Shown one piece after another: positions 31,873 to 41,837 of a stretch of DNA of 64,000 bases. The stretch covers positions 49,741 to 113,740 of the forward strand of contig NW_024735301.1 in assembly GCF_018991925.1 (NCBI RefSeq), written 5' to 3'. How positions within the stretch are numbered: position 1 is the first letter of the stretch; every line of letters starts with the position of its first letter. Under the pieces are notes generated by a model. The model worked only from the letters and a program-made list of their open reading frames with translations. It did not search any database and was not told the origin of the DNA. A program made the position numbers and the translations under genes. Source of the DNA: Homarus americanus. Taxonomy: Eukaryota > Arthropoda > Malacostraca > Decapoda > Nephropidae.

Positions 31873-32228
31873 AAGGGGGGGAGGTGGGAGAGAGAGGGAG
31901 GGAGGGAGGGAGGGAGGGAAGGGAAGGAGGCAGACAACGTGTGTGTGTGTGTGTGTGTGTGTATATCAATCACTGTCAAGGAGTCACTTTTAAAACCCAA
32001 GAGAAAACACAGTCTTGAACAATATTTTTTTTTCTCCAGGTCGTTTAAAAACTCGTGATTTACGACACACGGACCATTACTGTGAAAAACAAAGTCACCA
32101 CGGGAAGCAACGAATATAAAACAGTGGAGGGAATGAGAGAACTTTTGTGTGTGTGTGTGTGTGTGTGTGGGTGTGTGTGTGTGGGTGTGGGTGTGTGTGT
32201 GAGTGTGATGTGTGTGTGTGTGTGTGAA
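31873..32228. repeat. (GGGA)n, (GT)n and GT-rich tracts
   Basis: GGGAGG repeats at 31873-31925, GT at 31938-31963 and GT with GGGTGTG interruptions at 32142-32227. The unique interval 31964-32141 has no recognised gene. Confidence 0.88.
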
Positions 32229-32257
32229 ATAGTGCAGCTGTGAAATTACCATATATA

Positions 32258-32582
32258 CGTAGTCCTGGGGAGGGGGAGGAGGAAGGGCAAAGGAAGAAGG
32301 AGGGAGGGTGAGAGAATTGGAGGAAGAAGGAGGGAGTAAGAAGAGGAGTGGAGGGGAAGAGAGAAGGGGGAAGAGTGCATAGGGAGCAGGAGAAGTAAAG
32401 GAGGGGAGGCTGACAAGGAGGAGGGAGGAATGAGATGATAAAAAAAGAGGATTGGAAGAGAGAGGAAAAGGAGGAAAGAGGAGGAATGGAAGATATGAAG
32501 AAAGATAAGAAGAATGGGAGGAAGAGGAGAAAAAGAGAAGAAAAAAAGATGCGAAACAGAAAAGAAAAAGAGTAGAAAGAGA
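32258..32582. repeat. Polypurine (GGAAGAAGGAGGG) tract
   Basis: 325 bases almost wholly G and A, with triplex potential. The reverse frame is a Phe/Leu/Ser run. Confidence 0.92.
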
Positions 32583-32603
32583 ATAAATGAATGAGTAAGA
32601 AAC

Positions 32604-32712
32604 TGTGTTAAACCACCGTCCTCTAAAATTAAACCCTCGTCATTCAAGAGTTAAACCATCGTCCTCTAAAATTAAACCCTCGTCATTCAAGAGTTAAACC
32701 ATCGTGTAAAAA
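32604..32712. repeat. 43-bp tandem repeat, 2.4 copies
   Basis: The unit contains GTTAAACCATCGTCCTC and AAATTAAACCCTCGTCATTC. It ends in a poly-A run at about 32708-32720. Confidence 0.93.
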
Positions 32713-32877
32713 AAAAAAAACCTCACCATTTTGGCTACAATTTACACGCTTAAGATTTTTTTTGCAGCATTCCAGGTATATTGGATACCATGGCGCCTAG
32801 GTCAGTAAAGTTGCGTCTAGGGAGGGGTCAAATGGAACCCTCGGGGCTTCATTAGCACGAATTTGAACCTTGACCAG
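32713..32877. other. Unique sequence
   Basis: No feature recognised. Confidence 0.4.
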
Positions 32878-33420
32878 AGGTGGGTGGAGGAGTTTAAGCT
32901 GGGTGGGTGGAGGAGGTTAAGCTGGGTGGGTGGAGGAGTTTAAGCTGGATGGGTGGAGGAGTTTAAGCTGGGTGGGTGGAGGTTTAAGCTGGGTGGGTGG
33001 AGGTTAAGCTGGGTGGGTGGAGGTGGTTAAGCTGGGTGGGTGGTGGAGGTTAAGCTGGGTGGGTGGTGGAGGTTAAGCTGGGTGGGTGGTGGAGGTTAAG
33101 CTGGGTGGGTGGTGGAGGTTAAGCTGGGTGGGTGGAGGAGGTTAAGCTGGGTGGTTGGTTGTGGATGGAGGAGATTAAGTTGGTGAGTGGTTGTGGGTGG
33201 AGAAGGTTAAGCTGGGTGGGTAGTGGTGGGTGGAGGAGGTTTAGCTGGTGGGTGGTTGTGGGTGGAGGAGGTTAAGCTGGGTGGGTGGTTGTGGATGAAG
33301 GAGGTTAAGCTGGGTGGGTGGTTGAGGGGAGGAGGTTAAGCTGGGTGAGAGGAGGTTAAACTCGGTGGATGGAGGTTAAGCTGGGTGGGTGGTTGTGGGG
33401 AAGAAGGTTAATAAGCTGTG
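32878..33420. repeat. About 24-bp minisatellite (GTTAAGCTGGGTGGGTGG)
   Basis: About 22 copies, with 20-36 bp variants carrying extra GGTTGTGGGTGG steps. Confidence 0.95.
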
Positions 33421-33595
33421 TGTGTGGGGGGGAGGGGGAGGGGCAGGAGATAAGAGCTTTGTTTTATCAGCACTTAGCAACTCCTACCATCGCTTATTTC
33501 GGGTTATCTTTCGCCTGGCAGTAACAGCGGGTGTATAAGGGTTATCTCAAGTCACTCAGGCAGATATGGACTCAGTGGAACAGATTGCAAGTGAA
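33421..33595. other. Unique sequence after a short G/GT run
   Basis: No feature recognised. Confidence 0.4.
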
Positions 33596-33888
33596 GTGGG
33601 TGTGTGAGGTGGAGTGTGTTAGGTGGAGTGTTAAGTGTGGTGGAGTGTGATAGGTGTGGTGGAGTGTGTTAAGTGTGGTGGAGTGTGATAAGTGTGGTGG
33701 GTGTGATAAGTGAGGTGGAGGTGTGTTAGTGTGGTGGGTGTGTTAAGTGAGGTGGGTGTGTTAAGTGTGGTGGAGTGTGTTAAGTGAGGGTGGAGTGTGT
33801 TAAGTGTGGTGGAGTGTGTTAGTGTGGTGGAGTGTGTTAAGTGTGGTGGAGTGTGTTAGTGTGGTGGAGTGTGTTAAGTGTGAGTTAG
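33596..33888. repeat. 19-bp minisatellite (GTGGTGGAGTGTGTTAAGT)
   Basis: About 15 copies with GATAAGT and GAGGTGG variants. Confidence 0.94.
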
Positions 33889-33914
33889 TACCGTGGTGGT
33901 TCTTAAGTTGGATC

Positions 33915-33916
<2 letters not shown>

Positions 33917-33947
<31 letters not shown>

Positions 33948-34122
33948 TGAACACCTCAGTTTATTTCACCTTGGGATTAACCTAACCTAGCCCTAACCCA
34001 ACCTAACCTAACCTAACCTAACCTAACCTAACCTGACCTAACCTAACCTGACCTAACCTAACCTAACCTAACCTGACCTGACCTGACCTGACCTGACCTA
34101 ACCTGACCTGACCTAACCTCCG
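33917..34122 (-). repeat. (GT)n, conserved module and CCTAA/CCTGA array
   Basis: GT at 33917-33943. A diverged module copy at 33941-33981 (GAACACCTCAGTTTATTTCACC) precedes CCTAACC repeats to 34122, many changed to CCTGA. Confidence 0.85.
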
Positions 34123-34233
34123 CCTCACACCTTGATGACCCACCTACCAACAGCACCACCCTCATAGCCCTCACCTGCTTTTACCCATGTCACGTTAGAG
34201 TAGTCAGTTTCCATCACTTTAACAATAATGTCA

Positions 34234-34450
34234 ATAACAACAACTACAGACCTAAACTGACCTACACTGACCTATATTGACCTAAACTGACCTACACTGA
34301 CCTATACTGACCTACACTGACCTAAACTGACCTCACACGACCTATACTGACCTACACTGACCTACGCTGACCTATACTGACCTACACTGACCTAAACTGA
34401 CCTATATTGACCTAAACTGACCTACACTGACCTATACTGACCTACATATA
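34234..34450. repeat. 10-bp minisatellite (CCTACACTGA)
   Basis: About 21 copies of CCTAYACTGA / CCTAAACTGA in tandem. Confidence 0.95.
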
Positions 34451-34734
34451 ACTGACAACCATCTTATGACCAGGAGGTGCTAATTCGTCCACCCTGGGAA
34501 CAACAGAGGGCCGGCCGGCTACGGGGTAACACACCACCTAGCAGAGTGAGGTACTGCAGTGACACCACCCCACACCACAGTGTCTCCATGACCACGTGAG
34601 GTCCTTCATATCAACACCCGAGGATGAGTTACTACACCACGTGAACACCACACCACCTGGTGTCTCAATGACCAGTCCAGGCCTGGGCCATCAACTGTAA
34701 ACTATAATAATTTGTTTGTTCAATTCATGGTCTT
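34451..34734. other. Unique sequence
   Basis: Contains two diverged copies of CAC...GTGTCTC.ATGACCA (34580-34600 and 34658-34675). No gene called. Confidence 0.45.
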
Positions 34735-34890
34735 CTCCTTTCAGTAATGAAAGCTTTTGTTACGACCCACCCACCCCATGTCCTTGTATGTAATAAGTCA
34801 TTTTTGTCAATGTATATTTTCAGCCTTCGGCCCAGAATCTTTTTCAATAAACCGTTAATTTATTTATTTATTTTTATTATTATTATTTAC
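34735..34890 (+). mobile_element. Probable LINE 3' end
   Basis: TGAAAGCTTTTGTTAC, then TGTATATTTTCAGCCT, TTTTTCAATAAA, and an (ATTT)n / (ATT)n tail. The block GTATATTTTCAGCCT...TTTTCAATAAA recurs at 45034-45078 followed by (ATT)n, and GAAAGCTTTTGTTAC recurs at 41520. The shared ends with microsatellite tails suggest a LINE or other retroposon 3' UTR. No coding part is left. Confidence 0.5.
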
Positions 34891-35041
34891 ACCACAATAA
34901 ACACACCAACAGCAAATCCTCCAACCGTGTTTTCATCTTTGCGACCCCCCACCCCAACCCGTGAATGGCCTGGTTGGCTCGTTCCTGTAAATCACACCGC
35001 CAGCGATAGTTATGCCTTACCGTGGTGGTGATGGCGGTGCC

Positions 35042-35100
<59 letters not shown>
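35042..35100. repeat. (GT)n microsatellite
   Basis: A GT tract. 34891-35041 is unique. A short (AAAC)n lies at about 35180-35205. Confidence 0.96.
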
Positions 35101-35104
<4 letters not shown>

Positions 35105-35205
35105 TTAAATTCACACATCTTATACACCGTTCGTTCCTCATTGGTGAAGATAGGATGTGCAAGAAAACAGACGTAAACATAAACAAACAAACAAACAAAC
35201 AAACA

Positions 35206-35378
35206 CTACTCGGGTAAAAACATATACTTGTGAACTATTTTAAAATCAATAAACAGTAAAAATAAAACATATTACCTGAGCATAATATAAAGTCGAAATA
35301 CAGTATTCTATTCTAACTTGATTTATTAAAATACAAATCCTGGGTGATTCAAAAGGTGATCAAAGTACTGCATTTTAA
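35206..35378. other. AT-rich unique sequence
   Basis: Contains ATATTACCTGAGCAT (about 35269), partly repeated at 35398 within the hairpin below. No gene seen. Confidence 0.4.
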
Positions 35379-35432
35379 TTCAATATACACGCAAAAAAAT
35401 ATTACCTGAATGTATTTTTCGCGTGTATATTG

Positions 35433-35437
<5 letters not shown>
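35377..35437. repeat. Inverted repeat TTCAATATACACGC / GCGTGTATATTGAA
   Basis: A 14-bp perfect stem, extended inward by AAAAA/TTTTT pairing, around a loop containing TATTACCTGAA. It could be the end of a small MITE or a fold-back element. Confidence 0.85.

Positions 35438-35478
<41 letters not shown>
35438..35478. repeat. (GA)n microsatellite
   Basis: A pure GA tract. Confidence 0.97.
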
Positions 35479-35764
35479 AGGGTAGTCACACGCCACAATA
35501 CTTCACCTCTCTATCTGTCTCCTCCACCTACACACACCGGGCCACAGTGTCACCTCACAAACACCTTAAGCAAATACCACCAGGTGCACTGAATGACCCT
35601 AAACGACTGAGTAAACAAGATACTGACCTCTAATGGCCTTAATCACCTACGGGTCTTAGGTCAGTGGTTTATATTGATAGAAATAAGAGAATTGAGGATC
35701 TCTAGATGTGCTTGTGGTATGACCTAGAACAGCTTACCCTCCTTGGCATGTCTCAGGTCACTTC
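35479..35764. other. Unique sequence
   Basis: No feature recognised. Confidence 0.4.
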
Positions 35765-35862
35765 TAGAGGTCAGAGGTCAAGTTCCCACACACACACACA
35801 CCATGAGATCATATTGTGTTAAGGTCAGAGGTCAAGGTGCCACACACACACACACACCATGA
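35765..35862. repeat. About 50-bp direct duplication with (CA)n
   Basis: GGTCAGAGGTCAAG then CCACACACACACA then CCATGA occurs twice. Confidence 0.85.
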
Positions 35863-35939
35863 TGCATAATTGCTTCACTACAAGGAGCTGTGGTGGGTGA
35901 TACACGGCCTGGTAATATAAGCCTCTGACAGAACCAATT

Positions 35940-35940
35940 C

Positions 35941-35971
<31 letters not shown>
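35940..35971. repeat. (AAT)n, insertion site of a Helitron-like element
   Basis: An AAT tract ending in A, immediately before the TC terminus of the next element. The same kind of triplets appears after its 3' end. Confidence 0.9.
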
Positions 35972-35972
<1 letters not shown>

Positions 35973-36770
35973 CTATCTATATAAAATAAGAAGTGTGTCC
36001 GCATGAGAATCTCTCGGAAACTACTTTACCGATCTGTAGTGATGATAGATGGTGCTTATATGTAGTGATGATGGATGATGGTGTTGCATGTAGTGATGAT
36101 GGATGATGTTATATGTAGCGATGATGGGTGGTGTTATATGTAGTGATGATGGATGGTGTTATATGTAGTGATGATGGATGGTGTTATATGTAGTGATGAT
36201 GGGTGGTGTTATATGTAGTGATGATGGATGATGTTATATGTAGTGATGATGGATGATGTTATATGTAGTGATGATGGATGATGTTATATGTAGTGATGAT
36301 GGGTGGTGTTATATGTAGTGATGATGGGTGGTGTTATATGTAGTGATGATGGGTGGTGTTATATGTAGTGATGATGGGTGGTGTTATATGTAGTGATGAT
36401 GGATGATGTTATATGTAGTGATGATGGATGTTGTTATATGTAGTGGTGATGCGTGGTGTTATATGTACTGTAGTGATGATGGATGGTGTTATATGTAGTG
36501 ATGATGGATGATGTTAAATGTAGTGATTATGGGTGGTGTTATATGTAGTGATGATTAGACAATAAAATAATAATAGTTTAATGCTAAAAAATATACTTTG
36601 CTGTACCGTTGTAGTGAAAAACATGGTGGAACTTACATACACCATTAATGAACTATTGATGGAAGAAGAAGTTTTGTGGACTGAACAGTAAGACAATGTG
36701 GAGCCTCCCGGAGGGTGGCGTCCTACGTCAACCCTAGGGAATGAGACCCGGAGGGCGGCGTTTCTGCTAG
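35972..36770 (+). mobile_element. Helitron-like non-autonomous element 1 (799 bp)
   Basis: The 5' end TCTATCTATATAAAATAAGA is followed by GTGTCCGCATGAGAATCTC and GGAAACTACTTTACCGATCT. The 3' end is GGAGGGCGGCGTTTCTGCTAG, flanked by A at the 5' side and T at the 3' side. This fits the Helitron pattern: 5' TC, 3' CTRR, insertion between A and T, no target duplication. The interior is a 25-bp minisatellite (36033-36560). No transposase is present, so it would depend on an autonomous partner. 36704-36716 (CCTCCCGGAGG) is a small palindrome. The element shares both ends with element 2. Confidence 0.8.
36033..36560. repeat. 25-bp minisatellite inside the Helitron-like element
   Basis: About 21 copies containing TGTAGTGATGATGGATG and a GTTATA step. 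Variants alternate GGGTGGTG and GGATGATG. Confidence 0.95.
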
Positions 36771-36787
36771 TATAATAATAATAATAA

Positions 36788-37241
36788 TCTGTCTGTGTGT
36801 CCGCATGAGAATCTCGGAAACTACTTTACTGATCTGGACCAAACTTGGCATGGATAGCAAGTGTCATGTGGGGATCTAAAAACTCCAACCAACCCGATCC
36901 GACACACCCAACCCGACCCGACACGCCTGAGAGAAAGAGAGAGAGACTAACGGTCAGCCCGGACGCGCACACACGTAGAAAAGTCGTATTCCCTCCTATG
37001 ATTTACATCTATTTTGATCCTCAGGTTCTCTTTCATTATGGCTTACTTTTCTCTGCATCTAACCTCCATCCGTTACACCACATAGAGGCTGAAAAGTCGT
37101 ATCCCATCCATATTATAGCTAATTTTATCTTTATGCTCTCTCTCATTACAGCTTACTTTTTTTTATCTCTTAACTTTTCTTGGCTGTCCATTCTACCGTG
37201 ACCTAGCGAAAGAGCTGCCAGGAGGGCGGCGTTTCTGCTAG
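36788..37241 (+). mobile_element. Helitron-like non-autonomous element 2 (454 bp)
   Basis: The 5' end TCTGTCTGTGTGTCCGCATG leads into GAGAATCTCGGAAACTAC and GATCTGGACCAAACTTGGCA. The 3' end is GGCGGCGTTTCTGCTAG, followed by T and preceded at the 5' side by A. A subterminal hairpin, GCTGCC-AGGAG-GGCGGC (37214-37230), ends about 11 bases before the terminus, as in Helitrons. The interior is unrelated to element 1 and has no minisatellite or coding region. Only 17 bp of AT-rich triplet sequence separates the two elements. Confidence 0.82.
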
Positions 37242-37254
37242 TAATGATAATAAA

Positions 37255-37390
37255 ATAATGAATATACCTGGTGACTATAACGAATATACCTGGTGACTAT
37301 AACGAATATATCTGGTGACTATAACGAATATATCTGGTGACTATAACGAAAATACCTGGTGACTATAACGAATATACCTGAGAATGAGTA
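37255..37390. repeat. 22-bp minisatellite (AATATACCTGGTGACTATAA)
   Basis: Six copies, with ATATCTGG variants. Confidence 0.94.
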
Positions 37391-37567
37391 TAACACGAAC
37401 CGGCTAATGGAATCGACCTCATTGGCTTGTGAAATAACCATACAAATCCGTTTTCTATGAAGAGTAATAAACAATTAGGAAACTACACTGAAATCTCTGG
37501 ACGCTTCACCAATCATTACAGAAACTTCGTCCGGCTAACCACTGCCGGTGTGTAAATTCAGATTATG
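37391..37567. other. Unique sequence
   Basis: No feature recognised before the TIR element. Confidence 0.4.
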
Positions 37568-37569
37568 TA

Positions 37570-37777
37570 CAGTCCCCTTCACTAAGCGTTTACAGGGCTC
37601 CTTAGGTTTTGTGCAGTGTGGCATCGTTGTGTTTATTTACATTCAACAGAAGGAAACTCACAATTGTAAACACACTATGGAATCAAAGTAAAACAATATT
37701 AAAACAAATATTTCAAAGTAATGATTTGTGGAATGTTTATATACTGAGCCCTGTAAACGCACTAGTGAAAGGGACTG
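37570..37777. mobile_element. MITE with about 31-bp TIRs and TA flanks
   Basis: The left TIR (37570-37600) starts CAGTCCCCTTCACT and ends TTTACAGGGCTC. The right TIR (37746-37777) is its reverse complement with one indel and two or three changes. Both ends are flanked by TA, as expected for Tc1/mariner-type insertion. The 145-bp AT-rich interior has no coding capacity. The right TIR continues directly into a satellite made of the same sequence. Confidence 0.85.
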
Positions 37778-38470
37778 TACCTAGGCTATATGACGAGCCC
37801 CTGTATACGCATTAGTGAAGGGGACTGTACCTAGGCTATATGACGAGCCCCTGTAAACGCACTAGTGAGGGGACTGTACCTTGGCTATATGGCGAGCCCT
37901 GTAAACGCACTAGTGAAGGACGGTACCTTGGCTATATGACGAGCCCCTGTAAACGCACTAGTGAAGGGGACTGTACCTAGGCTATATGACGAGCCCCTGT
38001 AAACGCACTAGTGAAGGGACTGTATACCTTGGCTATATGGCGAGCCCTGTAAACGCACGAGTGAAGGGACTGTACCTACTAGGCTATATGACGAGCCCCT
38101 GTAAACGCACTAGTGAAGGGGACTGTACCTTGTATATGACTGAGCCTATGACTTGCACTAGTGAAGGGGACTATACTGCGCTATATGACGAGCCTGTAAA
38201 TGCACTAGTGAAGGGGACTGTACCTTGGCTATGACGAGCCCTGTAAACGCACTAGTTAAGGGACTATACCTTGGCTATATGACGAGCCCCTGTAAACGCA
38301 CTAGTGAAGGGGACTGTACCTTGGCTATATGACGAGCCTGTAAGCGCATTAGTGAAGGGGACTGTACCTAGGCTATATGACGAGCCCTTGTAAACGCACT
38401 AGTGAAGGGGACTGTAACTTGGCTATATGACGAGCCCCTGTAAACGCACTAGTGAAGGGGACTGTACCTG
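37742..38470. repeat. 50-bp satellite derived from the MITE right TIR
   Basis: About 15 copies of a 50-bp unit: GAGCCCCTGTAAACGCACTA, GTGAAGGGGACTGTACC, then TWGGCTATATGAC. The first 32 bases are the MITE right TIR plus TA; the remaining spacer must be flanking DNA captured at amplification. Confidence 0.95.
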
Positions 38471-38583
38471 AATTCTGATACAGCAGTGACAGACATCAGA
38501 ATGAAGAAATCTGTCTATTCTATTAAAATACATCTATCTAGTCTCTGGAAATAAATATTTTTAATCTGTTATGAACTGAATTT

Positions 38584-39290
38584 GCAAACTATGGTTAGCA
38601 GACTGAAGGAAAAGGGAAAAAGAGCTGGAATAACGATTAATGTTAGAAAAACAGAGGTTATGAAAACAGACCAAGAAATTGAAGGGAACATTCAGGTAGA
38701 GGACCAAATTCTAGAAGTAGTTCCTGTCTTCAAGTATCTGGGGACACTCGTCTAAAACGATGGATCACTTGAAGACGAGTTTCAGGACAGAATAAGAAGA
38801 GGTCATCAAGTTATGGGTATACTAACAGTCCATACCAAACTGAGATTATATACTTCACTGGTAAGACCCGTTTTGGTATACTGAAGTGAATCTTGGTATG
38901 ATAACGACACTTTATCCACAAGATTACGAACTTTCGAGAATAAGGCATTGAGAAGAATCTTGAACACAAGATGGAGTGATTGTATTAGAAACGAGACGAT
39001 AAGAGAAGTCACAAATGTTCCCTATATCGACGAATGGCTGATGAAGAATAGATGGAGGTGGCTGGGGTACTTTCTGCCTGTGGGTCCGGATAGAGTATTG
39101 AGAGAGGCGGTCGAGTGGACGGAACGAGAAGAAGAGGAAGACCAACGCCTTCATGGATCCTAACTATAAGGAAGGAGACGGAGGACGAGTTAAATACAAC
39201 CACGGAAAAGGATCAAGACTGAAATGGCTGGCGCGAGTATGTGGAGGCCCTTTGTGTCACACGGCGTTGGTAACAGGTAACAGGAATTAT
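38584..39290 (+). pseudogene. LINE RT thumb and C-terminus, a different family
   Basis: A plus-strand remnant. MVSRLKEKGKRAGITINV, KTEVM, QVEDQILEVV and FKYLGTLV (38591-38753) are the LINE post-catalytic strand region. After a TAA at 38754, DGSLEDEFQDRIRRGHQ continues in frame. LRLYTSLVRPVLVY, then WYDNDTLSTRLRTFENKALRRIL, WMKNRWRWLGY-like words and a final WR.YVEALC-like end follow, with further frame changes near 38880 and 39160. The pattern differs from the TAG-tail LINE and the CR1-like relics. No catalytic YADD segment remains. Confidence 0.8.
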
Positions 39291-39319
39291 GAACTTTAGA
39301 TCTGCAATGTCAATAAGTT

Positions 39320-39440
39320 TTTATTCTCCTGCCAACACTACCCATACACTCGTCTGCCAACACTACCCATACATTCTCCACTGAACAACATCACTTATAC
39401 TCTACTGCCAACATCACTTATACTCTACTGCCAACAGAGA
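39320..39440. repeat. About 26-bp tandem repeat (CTGCCAACAYYACYYATAC)
   Basis: Four to five copies with variants. Confidence 0.85.
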
Positions 39441-39454
39441 GAAAAAGGCGCCGT

Positions 39455-39600
39455 TAAGAGTCGCCAAACGTTGTACAGTATGTATTTTGTCGCCAAATTT
39501 ATAAAGTAGTGGAAGTATCGCCTTAAGTTTTCGCCAAATATACAGATAGAAAAATATACTGCTAAATATTCGCCAAATATTATTGTTTCGCTAAATTCAT
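39455..39600. repeat. Degenerate TCGCCAAATAT repeats
   Basis: TCGCCAAA occurs five times with AT-rich spacers of 20-35 bp. Similar ATTCGCCAAA words occur at about 55709. Confidence 0.7.
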
Positions 39601-39835
39601 GGGAAAAGAAATCACCCCAGACATTATACCTTTACATCCACTCTAAAACATTAAAAAAACAACAACCCAATTCTCCCAAACAAGTCACAAACGCCAGACC
39701 CGAAGCAGACGCTCACCTGGGCAGCTCTTGGGCAGGTAAACACCTTCCACCTGGACACACACCGTCCTTACCTGTAGGGCAGAAATATACAATAAAAATC
39801 AAATGAATGGTTCTATGGAATACTTAGGGAAACAA
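39601..39835. other. Unique sequence
   Basis: No feature recognised. Confidence 0.4.
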
Positions 39836-39837
39836 AT

Positions 39838-39929
39838 ATTATTGTTACTATTAATACAATTATTATTATAATTATTATTAGTGTTACTATTTTTTTATCA
39901 TCACTATTATTATTATTATTATTATTATT

Positions 39930-40003
<74 letters not shown>
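39838..40003. repeat. (ATT)n microsatellite
   Basis: ATT repeats with GTG and TTTTTT interruptions. The reverse frame is poly-Asn. Confidence 0.97.
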
Positions 40004-40114
40004 AGGACTGTGACGTCAACAGCTGATTAGTGATAACATTTTCACGTTTTCTGTCACGAGATCAACGGCCGAAAAGAAAAATGGTACGTCGGCGGCGGAG
40101 ACTGGAGCAAATCT

Positions 40115-40572
40115 ACTCTACCGTCTGACAGCCGCCCACACCACCTCTGACAGCCATCCACACCACCCCTGACAGCCACCACACCACCGTCTGATAGCCA
40201 CCCACACCACCGTCTGACAGCTACCCACACCACCCTCTGACAGCACCACACCACCGTCTGACAGCTACCCACATCACGTCTGACAGCCACCCCACCACCG
40301 TCTGATAGCCACCCACACCACCCTCTGACAGCCACCCACACCACTCCTACAGCCACCCACGCACACCCTAACAGCCACCCACACAACCACCCTAACAGCC
40401 ACCCACACCACCGTCTGATAGCCACCCACACCACCGTCTGACAGCCACCCACACCACTCCCTAACAGCCACCCACGCCACACCCTAACAGCCACCCACAC
40501 CACACCCTAACAGCCACACACACCACCCTCTGACAGCCACCCACACCACCCCTGACAGCCGCCCACACACAA
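40115..40572. repeat. About 23-bp minisatellite (CTGACAGCCACCCACACCAC)
   Basis: About 19 copies with GTCTGATAGCC and CCTAACAGCC variants. Confidence 0.95.
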
Positions 40573-40856
40573 AGGAATAAGGTAAGGAAGAGAGGAGAGG
40601 GCGTGAGGGTGGAGTGAAGAAGAGTTAAAGAGGATGAGTCAGACACAGCCATACCCCCTCCGCCCACCCACCCACCACCCTCCACCAATCACCCGGTACA
40701 GCCTCCACCACCCTCCACACACAGACAGGACCGTCCTTCCCGTCAACCAGTGTAAGAATTCATCACCAATCCGCGACTGAGACTGGTAACTCAGGTGAGG
40801 TCATGAACTGTCTATTGTAAAACTACTCTACGATGTTTTATTGTAACTCGGATGTA
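40573..40856. other. Unique sequence with purine-rich and CCACC stretches
   Basis: 40585-40640 is AG-rich and 40650-40720 CCACC-rich. No gene. Confidence 0.5.
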
Positions 40857-40987
40857 AATAATGTAAAGTAAGTCTTCGTATGGTAATGTAGAGTAAGTCT
40901 TCGTATGGTAATGTAGAGTAAGTCTTCGTATGGTAATGTAGAGTAAGTCTCTTCGTATGGTAATGTAGAGTAAGTCTTCGTATGGGC
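40857..40987. repeat. 25-bp minisatellite (TAATGTAGAGTAAGTCTTCG)
   Basis: Five and a half copies, nearly identical. Confidence 0.96.
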
Positions 40988-41350
40988 CAGTTACACGTTC
41001 ACGGATCAATTACAAGCTAAGGATATCGGCTGGTTTGGAGGGAGGGGGGGAGGCGAGATGATAGAAGACTCAGCTCTAGAAAATATCCAAGGTTTTCGTT
41101 ATGGTAAAAGAGGTGACAAAAATAAAACTTAGGATTGAGTTTTAAGGAATTAGCTTAAGTACTAAGAGTTGTTGATGAAGTTAGGATAAAGTTCACTGAT
41201 TTAAGTAGTTCAAGTGTGTCACAGTACCACTACAAACCAACCATCAAGAGGCATTAGGTACACTGGCCCTCTTAGCTCCCTCTGATCTACACTATATCTA
41301 TAGGTTCCAGACAGCTACTAACATCATCTTGGAAGTTTCCCGTCCTACGT
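40988..41350. other. Unique sequence
   Basis: 360 bases without a recognised feature. Confidence 0.45.
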
Positions 41351-41470
41351 GTGCAGCTGTCCGACACAACAGCTGCATCAGGGCCGATACAAGAGCTGCA
41401 TCAGGGCCTACACAACAGCTGCATCAGGGCCTACACAACAGCTGCATCAAGGCCTACAAGACCAGCTGTA
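41350..41470. repeat. 23-bp minisatellite (ACAACAGCTGCATCAGGGCC)
   Basis: Five copies of an ACAACAGCTGCATCAGGGCC-type unit. About 50 bases downstream, GAAAGCTTTTGTTAC matches the start of the retroposon end at 34735. Confidence 0.94.
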
Positions 41471-41536
41471 TATGTCTGTAGAGTGTATGTTCAACCCGTG
41501 TTTCCTCCTACTGTTGTACTGAAAGCTTTTGTTACA

Positions 41537-41537
41537 T

Positions 41538-41609
<72 letters not shown>
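41537..41609. repeat. (CA)n microsatellite
   Basis: A pure CA tract. Confidence 0.97.
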
Positions 41610-41612
<3 letters not shown>

Positions 41613-41659
41613 CTTGGAAAAGCACTTTGGTAAAACTGACAGGAATGAAATGAACGACC

Positions 41660-41818
41660 ATGGCGCTTCCCTGCCTGACTGTCAGTTCCTCTGCCTGACT
41701 GTCAGTTCCCCTGCCTGACTGTCAGTTCCCTTGCCTGATTGTGAGTTCCCGTCTCTCAGTTCCTCTACCTGACTGTCAGTTCCTCTGCCTGACTGTCAGC
41801 ATCTCTACCTGACTTCGT
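41660..41818. repeat. 20-bp minisatellite (TGCCTGACTGTCAGTTCCCC)
   Basis: About seven copies; each carries the self-complementary CTGACTGTCAG core. Confidence 0.92.
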
Positions 41819-41837
41819 AAATATTTAATTGAATTAG

